DNA of 28,717 nt from Tritrichomonas musculus (taxonomy: Eukaryota; Parabasalia; Tritrichomonadida; Tritrichomonadidae): NCBI GenBank assembly GCA_039105265.1, contig JAPFFF010000256.1:1-28717 (forward strand), read 5' to 3'. Numbering within the stretch: the stretch's first letter is position 1; every line of letters starts with the position of its first letter. This document shows, piece after piece, positions 8,911 to 17,020 of the stretch. A program made the position numbers and the translations under genes. The notes under the pieces are model-generated. The model was not told the DNA's origin, did no database searches, and saw only the letters and a list, made by a program, of their open reading frames with translations.

Positions 8911-9125
8911 CATCTATGAAACGGCACAGGTACCCCACCCCACTACCGCCCATCTATGAAACGGCACAGGTACCCACCCCACTGCCCACTATCTATGAAA
9001 CGGCACAGGTACCCCACCCCAATGCCCTCCATCTACGAAACGGCCTAGGTACCCAGCCATCTATGAAACGGCACAGGTAGCACCCCGAGAATCTCGTACA
9101 TACCACCATCTACTTAATGGCACAT
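8911..9125 (+). repeat. Degenerate ~40-bp tandem repeat (about 5-6 copies)
   Basis: The motif CATCTATGAAACGGCACAGG recurs with starts near 8911, 8951, 8990, 9030 and 9058, with a decayed copy near 9107. Spacers are C-rich (ACCCCACCCCAATGCCC type). The spacing is 40, 39, 40, 28 and about 49 bp. The high C content of one strand contrasts sharply with the AT-rich window. No protein signal is convincing across it. Confidence 0.85.
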
Positions 9126-9162
9126 GTACTCCACCACGAGGACCCTCTTAGAAAAGACCTAA

Positions 9163-9764
9163 TAATATATCCATACTAATATATCCATACTAATATATCC
9201 ATACTAATATATCCATACTAATATATCCATACTAATATATCCATACTAATATATCCATACTAATATATCCATACTAATATATCCATACTAATATATCCAT
9301 ACTAATATATCCATACTAATATATCCATACTAATATATCCATACTAATATATCCATACTAATATATCCATACTAATATATCCATACTAATATATCCATAC
9401 TAATATATCCATACTAATATATCCATACTAATATATCCATACTAATATATCCATACTAATATATCCATACTAATATATCCATACTAATATATCCATACTA
9501 ATATATCCATACTAATATATCCATACTAATATATCCATACTAATATATCCATACTAATATATCCATACTAATATATCCATACTAATATATCCATACTAAT
9601 ATATCCATACTAATATATCCATACTAATATATCCATACTAATATATCCATACTAATATATCCATACTAATATATCCATACTAATATATCCATACTAATAT
9701 ATCCATACTAATATATCCATACTAATATATCCATACTAATATATCCATACTAATATATCCATAC
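9163..9764 (+). repeat. 14-bp minisatellite, 43 head-to-tail copies
   Basis: The unit TAATATATCCATAC is repeated over 602 bp, which is exactly 43 units, and the printed copies look identical throughout. Such uniformity points to very recent expansion or continual homogenisation by slippage or unequal exchange. It is not a CRISPR array because there are no variable spacers. It sits inside the Polinton fossil between two small genes and between the 32-bp direct repeats. Confidence 0.97.
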
Positions 9765-9796
9765 AGTAGTATATGCTAGTCGGTTTCCGGTGGGGT
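9765..9796. repeat. 32-bp direct repeat flanking the minisatellite block (right)
   Basis: This is the partner of 8775-8806 (29 of 32 positions identical), directly abutting the last 14-bp unit. The next small gene of the Polinton continues immediately after it. Confidence 0.8.
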
Positions 9797-10396
9797 ATGC
9801 ACCCACACCGTCAACACAGACAAGATGGTATTATAAGTGCAACTACTCAAGTTATTATGGGAGCTGTAGGTCATGTTGCTAGAAGATTCTTACATGGTGA
9901 ATGGCAGTTTGTTAGACATCATTCTGGTGATGCAGCAGCAATAGCTGGAGTAGCAGCAGAAGCATATGTAGCAAATAGAATAGGATTATTTAATATTCCA
10001 AGTTGGTTCTGTCGTAATGATAACCCAGAAACATTAGCAGAGGAAGATATATTGGATAAGATTCTTGCATGGGCATACCATGAAGAAACTGATGATGAAC
10101 CTGAACTTGAAATAACAATGGAGGATGCTGATAAAATGATGGTTTTATTTGATACATGTATTAATATTGCAAAGACATATCGCGATACTTTAAAGGGTAC
10201 AATAGCATTCATGTGCGAGAAAATCAAAGAGCTTGAAAATAAGTCAAGTACAAAACATCCATTAGAAGATATAGATATGACTGTGTATATTACTAAAGCA
10301 GAAGTGAAGGAAATGATAGACCAGAAGGATGCATATATTGATACTCTTGAGAAAAGACTTGCAGCACTTGAAGCTAAATGCACTAACATCGAATGA
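9797..10396 (+). CDS. Small Polinton protein with C-terminal coiled coil, unknown function
   Basis: The frame is open from ATG at 9773, but the first eight codons lie in the 32-bp duplicated sequence, so ATG 9797 (MHPHRQHRQDGI) is preferred, giving 199 codons. The product has a basic, His-rich start, an Ala/Gly-rich region (AAAIAGVAAEAYVANRIGLF), an acidic middle and a C-terminal coiled coil (about the last 40 residues, EVKEMIDQKDAYIDTLEKRL). No enzyme motif was seen. It may be a virion-associated or scaffolding protein; this is inference from its place just before the large structural-protein gene. Start choice is uncertain because the upstream sequence was replaced by the repeat block. Confidence 0.5.
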   Translation: MHPHRQHRQDGIISATTQVIMGAVGHVARRFLHGEWQFVRHHSGDAAAIAGVAAEAYVANRIGLFNIPSWFCRNDNPETLAEEDILDKILAWAYHEETDDEPELEITMEDADKMMVLFDTCINIAKTYRDTLKGTIAFMCEKIKELENKSSTKHPLEDIDMTVYITKAEVKEMIDQKDAYIDTLEKRLAALEAKCTNIE

Positions 10397-10415
10397 GAAG
10401 TTTTATTTAACTAAA

Positions 10416-11978
10416 ATGAGTGATACTACTACAAGATTTAAAGGAGATATACAGTTTAAGATAGGGGATGCTACTCGAAAAGGTAGCCAGTTATTAACCT
10501 TGGGTGACTTAGATAACTATGTACAGACAGGTCATTTATTTAATGAGGTCGAAGGTTTACCAGAAGTTGATATTAAAAATAAAAATATACAGTATGTATC
10601 ATTTGAGTCTTCAACAACAACTTACAATATCCTTAAGTTTGTTAATATGCCTGAAGACTTCATGAATAAGCTCAATGATATAAAAGCCCAAACTAATATA
10701 TTTAAGATAGTCCTGAGGAAAAATATAGTATATGATACAAGTGGTAATTTAGTCAAGGAGTTCTACATATATGTTAAGGATGGTCAAGTATATTCTCCTT
10801 TGATAACTAAAAGTAGTAATGGATGCAGTATAAATAATAGTACCATTATGGGATATATGAATATAGCTTTTGATAGTAAACTAGACTTCAACCCATATAC
10901 CTTGTGGCTGAGTGGGGAGTTGAGCATAATGAATGAATATATAACTGATTCTTTACAAACTGAGAAGGCAATAAAGTGTTCTATAATAAAAGCTGATAAT
11001 GCATTAAGTTTACGTAAGAGTGATGTACTATACTTATATAAGCCTACATCAACTAGTCAGGTTGTGATAGATAACAAGAAGTATTGGTTACTTCAATGGA
11101 ACATAGATACTGGATATACTATACCTAATGACTTAGAGTTTAGGTTTAATGAGTATTGTTTTGGTAATAAGTGGTTTTTATCATGGGATGGTACAAAATG
11201 GGTAGGTGATAACATACAAGGTCATATCAATGGTAGATTAGTTAATGGATTAAATAAGGAGAATGAGTATGGTGAAGATGGTACCTACATACAAGTCAAG
11301 AGGAGTGAGAGGAACATGAAACTGATTAATAAGCCTAATGACTACTCACCTGATAACCTACTACATTACATGATTCATGGAGGTAAGTGCAAAATAGACT
11401 GTTTTGTAAAATTAAAGACAGGAGAGGTAGAACCTTTTACGAAATATGGTCTAGGCTTCCAAACAAGTCAAGGAGGTACGAAAGATGGATATGATATAGA
11501 AGCAATAAGGTGCTATAAGATGAATAATGCTACTAAAAAATTAGAAACTAGTGCTATTGATGAACTCTACCTAGATATAACTCTTGAAGGTTCTAAAAAT
11601 GCAAATAGGTTCTCAGTTCGACCTACAGGAAAAGAAGGCAATGGAGGAGACAAGGTATGGTTGTTCTTACATGGTGTACTTGATTCATGTGAACAGCTTG
11701 AATATACATATGCAGCTTCGACTACTAATGACTCAAGAGATATTAAGATATATTTAGCTGATGAATATGTTGACCCAATAGATGAAGTTCATTGGGATTC
11801 AACTACTAACCCATTCGAGTATATCATTAAGCAGCAATTTTATGAAGTATCCCCAAATCCTAATGTGGCAACAACCTTATATACTGATTATAATATTACC
11901 TCCTCTAAGATAATTACTGCTGATAGTATTACTACTATGAGGAGTGATTTAAAATTAATATTCATTTTGCAAATGTGA
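10416..11978 (+). CDS. Large candidate virion structural protein of the Polinton
   Basis: ATG 10416 (MSDTTTRFKGDIQFKIGD) follows the TTTATTT...AAATG motif; the frame is open further upstream but that part overlaps the preceding gene. The product of about 520 residues is predominantly predicted beta-structure with many Tyr, Trp and Asn residues, no signal peptide, no membrane segment and no catalytic motif. The length matches the double-jelly-roll major capsid protein of Polintons, which is my preferred reading, but a fibre- or spike-like protein is possible. It is the last recognisable part of the element before the host kinase gene. Confidence 0.45.
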   Translation: MSDTTTRFKGDIQFKIGDATRKGSQLLTLGDLDNYVQTGHLFNEVEGLPEVDIKNKNIQYVSFESSTTTYNILKFVNMPEDFMNKLNDIKAQTNIFKIVLRKNIVYDTSGNLVKEFYIYVKDGQVYSPLITKSSNGCSINNSTIMGYMNIAFDSKLDFNPYTLWLSGELSIMNEYITDSLQTEKAIKCSIIKADNALSLRKSDVLYLYKPTSTSQVVIDNKKYWLLQWNIDTGYTIPNDLEFRFNEYCFGNKWFLSWDGTKWVGDNIQGHINGRLVNGLNKENEYGEDGTYIQVKRSERNMKLINKPNDYSPDNLLHYMIHGGKCKIDCFVKLKTGEVEPFTKYGLGFQTSQGGTKDGYDIEAIRCYKMNNATKKLETSAIDELYLDITLEGSKNANRFSVRPTGKEGNGGDKVWLFLHGVLDSCEQLEYTYAASTTNDSRDIKIYLADEYVDPIDEVHWDSTTNPFEYIIKQQFYEVSPNPNVATTLYTDYNITSSKIITADSITTMRSDLKLIFILQM

Positions 11979-12030
11979 CCAATTTCCCATTCAAAATCCT
12001 TTTTTGAAAATAAAAATTAACTTTTTGTTA

Positions 12031-12036
12031 TCATTT
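12031..12036 (+). promoter_or_regulatory. Initiator-like core promoter of the kinase gene (TCATTT)
   Basis: TCATTT fits the trichomonad initiator consensus TCAYTW and lies 8 bases before ATG 12039, the distance typical for Trichomonas genes. Its presence argues that the kinase gene kept its own promoter even though the Polinton fossil ends only tens of bases upstream. Confidence 0.55.
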
Positions 12037-12038
12037 TT

Positions 12039-12197
12039 ATGTCGGAAGAAATCGTCAAAGAAATATATCAAACCAAAGAAAAAATTGGTTTTGCGTACGT
12101 GTATACCGATCAATGCTCTTTAATTAAAAAAGTTCTTGAAGAGATTCAAGAAAAAGTTTTATCAATACCAGATAACGAAACAAATAAAACAAAATGA
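12039..12197 (+). CDS. 52-codon ORF overlapping the kinase start; probably its N-terminus in another frame
   Basis: ATG 12039 opens a frame of 52 codons whose stop overlaps the ATG of the large kinase ORF (ATGA at 12194-12197). The peptide KEIYQTKEKIGFAYVYTDQC and the following KKVLEEIQEKV resemble the first helices of the MLKL-like four-helix N-terminal domain common in trichomonad TKL kinases, while the large ORF begins where the next helices would be expected. The simplest reading is one gene with a one-base length difference in the A-rich run at about 12183-12194, from mutation or sequencing. A real short overlapping ORF is the alternative. Confidence 0.55.
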   Translation: MSEEIVKEIYQTKEKIGFAYVYTDQCSLIKKVLEEIQEKVLSIPDNETNKTK

Positions 12198-15070
12198 CAG
12201 ATATCATCCAACTATTAAAACAATTGAGCCATATTATTGATGGATTTAGACTAGTTAATTGGCGAAAAACTTGCTTTTCAACACAAATTACAAAACCAAT
12301 CGACGTTCTTCAGAATATAATGAATTCAATCACAACAAATTTTGAAAATCTTGAACCATGCAACACGTTAGAACATAAATATGAATTTTCAAAAGAAAAT
12401 GTTGGTAATGATTTAAAAAGCATTTATGGGATTTTAGCAGATCCTGAACAATTAGACGAACAAGAAGTCAAAAACAAACTCCAAGAAATTCGAGAATACC
12501 TCATTACTATTGATAATCCTCTTGATACAGACATTCCAACGAAGAACACCAAAAAGCATAAGCATCGCCATCACCGAAAAATGAAAGACGAATCAGGATA
12601 TGATTATAAATCATCTCCCATCCCAATTGACCAGCATGACTCAGAAGAAGAAGAATTCAATGATTTCAATAATATTCAAACATATAAAATCAAAAAAAGT
12701 GACTACACACAAGACCCAATTCCATTCATTTCTACCAAAATGTACAGAATTTACACAGGAAAACTAAATTGTACAAAAGAAGATGTCACGATCACCGTGT
12801 TAAATCCAGAAAAGAGTTCCGAAGAAAAATTTAAACGTCTTTATAACGTCCTAACCGCAGTTCATCATCCTAACCTTGAAACATTCATTGGTGCTGTTGA
12901 ATCGCCATTGCCCTATTCATTTGTTACGCGTCGAATTGGTCAGAAACTTCGAGACATCCTCACAAACAGCACGCAAAAAAATAAAATTAAATCAACGCAC
13001 GAAAAAGCGGATCAAAACTTGAATGAATTGTTACCTGGGCAACGGACAATTATTGCTTTTGATGTAGCGTCAGCGATGGCCTATCTGCACTCTTTGAATA
13101 TCATTCATAGAGACCTCAGCTGTTCGACCATTTTGGTTTCATTGAATGACTCGAATGTGACAACCAAAATCACGAATTTTGCGAACTCTCGCTTCCTTCC
13201 AGACGAATCTTCAACGATCACAGCCAAGCCAGTCTCTTCCTCATATTTTATCGCGCCAGAACTGACCATTGAAGGAGACTATAACGGCTCAGTTGATGTT
13301 TTTTCATTTGGCGGAATTCTTTACGAACTTGCGGTTGGCAAACCACCATTTGCAGGATTCACGCGCAAAGAAGTTGAGAACAAGATTGAAAAAGGAGAAC
13401 GTCCACCTTTTCCAGATGGAATATCCAATAGTTTCAGTACACTCATTCGAAAATGCTGGTCACAAAATCCATCAGATAGGCCTTCATTTGCCGAGATAGT
13501 TGACACGATGCTTACTAAGAAGATTTCAGTTTTTGGTGACGAAGGAACAGAAATTGTGAACAAATTCTATTCATCTAAAAATATCAAGAATAACAACTTA
13601 AAGAATTGTATTGATATTTTTGAAACAATTTGTCAGCAAATCCAAAATTCTGAACTTTACAGTCATGAATGTGTTCGAATTCGTCCGTTACTTCTTGGCT
13701 ATCGTTGCCTTCTTCAGACATCAGAATTTGCAACACAAGAAGAGGTAAATCTCAGTGAGAGAGATTATGTTCATCTCGGTTATTTGAGAGTCTTACTTGA
13801 AAATTTGTCAAATGTTATTTCAATGACAAATGGAGATAAATGGTCCAATATTGCTTGGGACATTTCATCCACAGAAATCTCAAAGAACATTCATTCTTTA
13901 ATGGAACAAATCTATGTTGAAATGACGGAATTGGGCTTCACAGTTACTAAGTATGACTATTCGAATTCCGATCTACTCAATGACTATCGAATTCTTTACT
14001 TGATTTTCAGTGAACATGAAGAAGAAGAAGAAGGGAGAGCGAAACTTTTGGAAATTGAGAATTTCATGAAAGAGAGGAACATTGAAATCTCAACCAGAGA
14101 GAAAGTGACCGATGAAAGGATCAAAAACATTCTTGTTAAATATAAAGATTATCGAATTGACAAGAATGACTTTGAAAAGTTGAATAACATTGGATATGGA
14201 GTTAGCGCTTCAGTTTTTTCTGGCAAACAAAAATCTACAGGTAAATTTGTTGCAATTAAAGAATTTAAAAAAGATTATCTTGAGAATGAAAATGCTCATT
14301 ATTATTTGAAGAATGAGATATTCTATCTTTGTCAATTACATAACGATTATTTAGTCAAATTCATTGGATTCAATAATGAGCCAGGTGAACAATTGTGGCT
14401 TGTTACAGAATACTATGAAAATGGCAATTTATATTATATGATACAGAATGGATCACTTGATCCATTCATGAAGACTAAGATTGCATTTGAAATTGCCCAA
14501 GGAATGAAATTTCTTCATTCAAAACGAGTCATTCACCGTGATCTAAAGACGTTGAATATATTGATGGATAAAGATAATAATCCAAAGATTGCAGATTTTG
14601 GTTATGCTCGAAATAATTTGTCATTTTACAAAACGAATCGAATTGGCACATCATGCTACATGGCACCAGAAGTTATACTTGGGAATTTTTATGATTACAA
14701 GGCAGATGTCTTTTCATATGGAATGATCTTGTACGAGCTTTATTCAAATGACCTCCCTTACTCATGGATCGACAGCTCAATGGTTGAGGATGCGATCATT
14801 GATAAAAAACCTCTGCAATTTAATTACGAGATTTCCGATTCACTGAAGAAGCTCATCTTTTCTTGCTTAGAATATGAATCCAAACGACGACCTTCATTTG
14901 AAGATATTGTATATCGAATGATTGAAGAAAACATTTCATTTATTGGCTCCCCAGCAAACGAAGTTTTGGAAATGTACCGAGAGAAGAAAGAAAAGATTGA
15001 AAAAGAAAAAAAATCTGAATTGAAATCTCATGATTCTTCAATATTTAATAGTCAAATACTTGACTTTTAA
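12194..15070 (+). CDS. TKL-group protein with pseudokinase plus kinase domains
   Basis: The 958-residue ORF contains an N-terminal helical domain (about 1-105), a His/Lys-rich basic linker (about 117-130), and a first kinase-like domain at about 180-450. That domain keeps HRDL (305-308) and APE (354-356), but has Thr in place of the VAIK lysine (about 201) and NFA instead of DFG (328-330), so it is probably inactive. A helical region follows (about 455-650), then a second kinase domain (about 660-910) with a complete set: GYGVSASV (667-674), VAIK (Lys689), HRDLKTLN (781-788), DFG (801-803) and APE (824-826). The tail is Lys/Glu-rich. The order pseudokinase-kinase recalls Janus kinases, where the first domain regulates the second. 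TAAA overlaps the stop. It is less AT-rich than its neighbours. Confidence 0.92.
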   Translation: MTDIIQLLKQLSHIIDGFRLVNWRKTCFSTQITKPIDVLQNIMNSITTNFENLEPCNTLEHKYEFSKENVGNDLKSIYGILADPEQLDEQEVKNKLQEIREYLITIDNPLDTDIPTKNTKKHKHRHHRKMKDESGYDYKSSPIPIDQHDSEEEEFNDFNNIQTYKIKKSDYTQDPIPFISTKMYRIYTGKLNCTKEDVTITVLNPEKSSEEKFKRLYNVLTAVHHPNLETFIGAVESPLPYSFVTRRIGQKLRDILTNSTQKNKIKSTHEKADQNLNELLPGQRTIIAFDVASAMAYLHSLNIIHRDLSCSTILVSLNDSNVTTKITNFANSRFLPDESSTITAKPVSSSYFIAPELTIEGDYNGSVDVFSFGGILYELAVGKPPFAGFTRKEVENKIEKGERPPFPDGISNSFSTLIRKCWSQNPSDRPSFAEIVDTMLTKKISVFGDEGTEIVNKFYSSKNIKNNNLKNCIDIFETICQQIQNSELYSHECVRIRPLLLGYRCLLQTSEFATQEEVNLSERDYVHLGYLRVLLENLSNVISMTNGDKWSNIAWDISSTEISKNIHSLMEQIYVEMTELGFTVTKYDYSNSDLLNDYRILYLIFSEHEEEEEGRAKLLEIENFMKERNIEISTREKVTDERIKNILVKYKDYRIDKNDFEKLNNIGYGVSASVFSGKQKSTGKFVAIKEFKKDYLENENAHYYLKNEIFYLCQLHNDYLVKFIGFNNEPGEQLWLVTEYYENGNLYYMIQNGSLDPFMKTKIAFEIAQGMKFLHSKRVIHRDLKTLNILMDKDNNPKIADFGYARNNLSFYKTNRIGTSCYMAPEVILGNFYDYKADVFSYGMILYELYSNDLPYSWIDSSMVEDAIIDKKPLQFNYEISDSLKKLIFSCLEYESKRRPSFEDIVYRMIEENISFIGSPANEVLEMYREKKEKIEKEKKSELKSHDSSIFNSQILDF

Positions 15071-15417
15071 ATGATTAACTTTAATAATAATAAAAAAAAT
15101 TTTTCAGTGCTAATAAAATAAAATATCATCACACCCTTTCAAAGAGTTGTATATTGATTATTTTTTTTTATAAAATTAAAAGTTAAAATATTTTTAAGAG
15201 AATTATGATAAGAAAGATAATAATAGATAAGATTGAATGAAAAAGATTAATATAGATGAGAGATAAGAGAATAAATTATATTACCAATTTCAAATATCAT
15301 TCAATATTTCTATGAACACTAATAATATATTATATGCGTTATTTCAAAACATGATCGTTTCCATTTGGAGATTTTCTTGTGATAAACCAACTTTCTTTTT
15401 ATGATAATAGCTCATAA
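15071..15417. other. AT-rich spacer, nothing convincing
   Basis: This is the 3' flank of the kinase gene. The last 60 bases before 15418 still show traces of the beta-helix protein downstream (a frame reading INQLSFYDNSS just before the opened frame), suggesting the decayed 5' part of that gene. The remainder is low-complexity A/T sequence. Confidence 0.5.
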
Positions 15418-16320
15418 TTACCGAATAATGCTATCTTCAACGAATGTGAATTCATTGATTGTGGAGAAGATATGTCAACTGAAGGAGGCAGTTCTGTCTA
15501 TGTTAGGAACACACGTGAAGTTGGCAAGAATGTCACACTTGAAAACCTCAATTTCGACGGTTGCAAAGCTCAATACGGTGGTGCAGTTTATATTTACTCT
15601 GAATCATCATCGACAACTGTCTCCATTAAAAGTTGTGTTTTCACAAAGAATTCGGCTTCTGAAGAAGAAAAAGAAAACCAATTATTCGGTGGATGTGCAA
15701 TCTATTTAACTGCACTTTTAGCAAAAGTTTTACGTTGCAGGTTTTCGGGAAATATTGGAACAAGTGTCAAGCTCATCAATGAATTTGAAAAGACTCTTGA
15801 TGGTGGATCGTTCATTCTTTTAAGTAATAGTTATTTCGTTTTAATTGCTGAATGCGAGTTCACTGACACCGATGACTTGTCAACTTCTTCTCTCTATTAC
15901 TTACGTGGAAAGAACGCTGTCTCTGCTGAGTTGAGTGATTGTTCATTCACCGAAAAATTAATGCCTGGTGCTCACATTATCGATGGAGCGAGCACAAGTG
16001 AAAGTGGGCATAAACTTACTGTTAAGAATTGTGAGTTCGACGATACTAAAGAGAACTCAATTGGCTACTTAGGAAAGAGTTCTTTGAACGCTAATAATAA
16101 GATTAGTAGCTACATTTCAATTGACTTCAAAGATCAAGTATTTAAGACCGTTGAAAAAGAAGTCAAAAAAGAAAATAGTCCTTATTTACTATCAACAAAA
16201 ATGATAGCTTTGATTGCATCTTGTGCTGTTGCCATCATTGTTGGATTGGTAGTCTTAGTTCTTAAAAAGAAGAAATTTAATATTCAAGAAGAAGATCATT
16301 CAAACGAAAGTGATCTTTAA
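15418..16320 (+). pseudogene. 5'-truncated Pmp-like beta-helix membrane protein
   Basis: The frame is open from 15418; the first ATG is at 15472, but the beta-helix repeats clearly begin earlier (AIFNECEFIDCG), so the true N-terminus and signal peptide are missing. Repeats with the chlamydial-Pmp-type signatures GGAVYI and FxxN (FTKNSA), and CxF spacing (KSCVF, RCRFSGN, ECEFTD, DCSFTE, NCEFDD), run to about residue 190 of the ATG-started part. A single membrane segment (MIALIASCAVAIIVGLVVLV) and a short KKKK-containing acidic tail follow. In trichomonads this family forms surface adhesin-like proteins. A stop codon just upstream at 15415 interrupts an otherwise continuous-looking motif. TAAA overlaps the stop. 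I call it a decayed gene, although expression from 15472 is possible. Confidence 0.8.
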
Positions 16321-16559
16321 AACAAATTTAATTAGTAACATTTAATGAAATTGGTAATTTTTTTTTTTTTTAAAATAGAAGTTGCAACTTTTTGAAAACG
16401 AATAAAAATAAAACCATTCAATCCTTAAGTATGGAAAAAAAGTAGGTCAATTTCCATTTATTATCTAAACATATAATAATTTCTGCATTGCAGTTTTAGA
16501 AGATTATTTAAACTTTTATTGAAAATAATTTAAGTCCATGTGAATTTCGACATATCAAA

Positions 16560-17020
16560 TCAATCATATGTTTGGAAGACGCAAGAAGGACTACATTCCA
16601 TCTTATCAAACATCTTATCATAGTCTATATTTCGATTTTCAATAAATGAAGATGCTTTTCCAGCTCTATTTGCTACACTTATTCAACTCGTTACATCTTC
16701 GAAAACTAAAACATTTGAAGGATCAAAATTTCCCAATTTTTCTGCACATTTTAGGAAAATTTCAGGATATGGTTTCAATTTACTGTCATCATTTAAAGCT
16801 ATAACCACATTGAATATGCTTAGAATATCAAGTTTATTTGAAAATTTAATTCTTGTTATATCTTCATCAGCTTTAGTGGCGAGACCAATTTTATTGCCTC
16901 TTTTGTCATCGGATTTCCTATAACCAGGTTTATCGTATCGATGTATGCACCAAGCGTATCTAGGACAGTACCATCGTTGTCAAATATGATAACTTTGATT
17001 GGATACTTCCAGTATACCAT
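16560..17020 (-). pseudogene. HAD-superfamily phosphatase relic (antisense)
   Basis: Reading the minus strand from ATG at 17020 gives MVYWKYPIKVIIFDNDGTVL, the motif I (DxDGT) strand of a beta-phosphoglucomutase-like HAD phosphatase. In a second frame there is IGLATKAD (motif II region) and KPYPEIFLKCAEKLGNFDPS, then NVLVFEDVTS (motifs III/IV), followed after a stop by VANRAGKAS. So all core motifs are in the right order, but the reading frame changes at least once near 16920, a stop interrupts motif IV near 16690, and there is no room for the usual cap domain between motifs I and II. This is a decayed host gene or a partial copy of one. Confidence 0.8.

Larger units (their letters stand above)
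2377..11960 (+). mobile_element. Fossil Polinton (Maverick), broken and incomplete
   Basis: The gene set identifies the family: a Ulp1-like cysteine protease, a retroviral-type integrase, an A32-like packaging ATPase and candidate virion structural proteins, almost all on one strand and closely packed. The element is broken, with about five interruptions of its coding regions. No family-B DNA polymerase gene and no long terminal inverted repeats were found, so at least one end appears lost. Limits are estimates: the left is set by the end of the MITE duplication, and the right lies somewhere between the end of the last element-like coding sequence and the host kinase promoter near 12031. A minisatellite-bearing block of 990 bp is inserted at about 8775-9796. 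Long stretches of recognisable coding sequence suggest a fairly young fossil. Confidence 0.8.

Noticed and set aside
8751-9080. A 109-codon ORF over the poly-A and 40-bp repeats
   Set aside because: It is made of the poly-A run (Lys), the TTC run (Phe) and repeat translation, with no domain. It is a by-product of the repeats.
9163-9764. Regular short repeats as a possible CRISPR array
   Set aside because: The repeats are head-to-tail with no spacers, the unit is only 14 bp, and the genome is eukaryotic. It is a minisatellite.
15401-15709. A 102-codon plus-strand ORF overlapping the Pmp-like gene
   Set aside because: It lies in another frame over clear beta-helix coding sequence and has no recognisable content.
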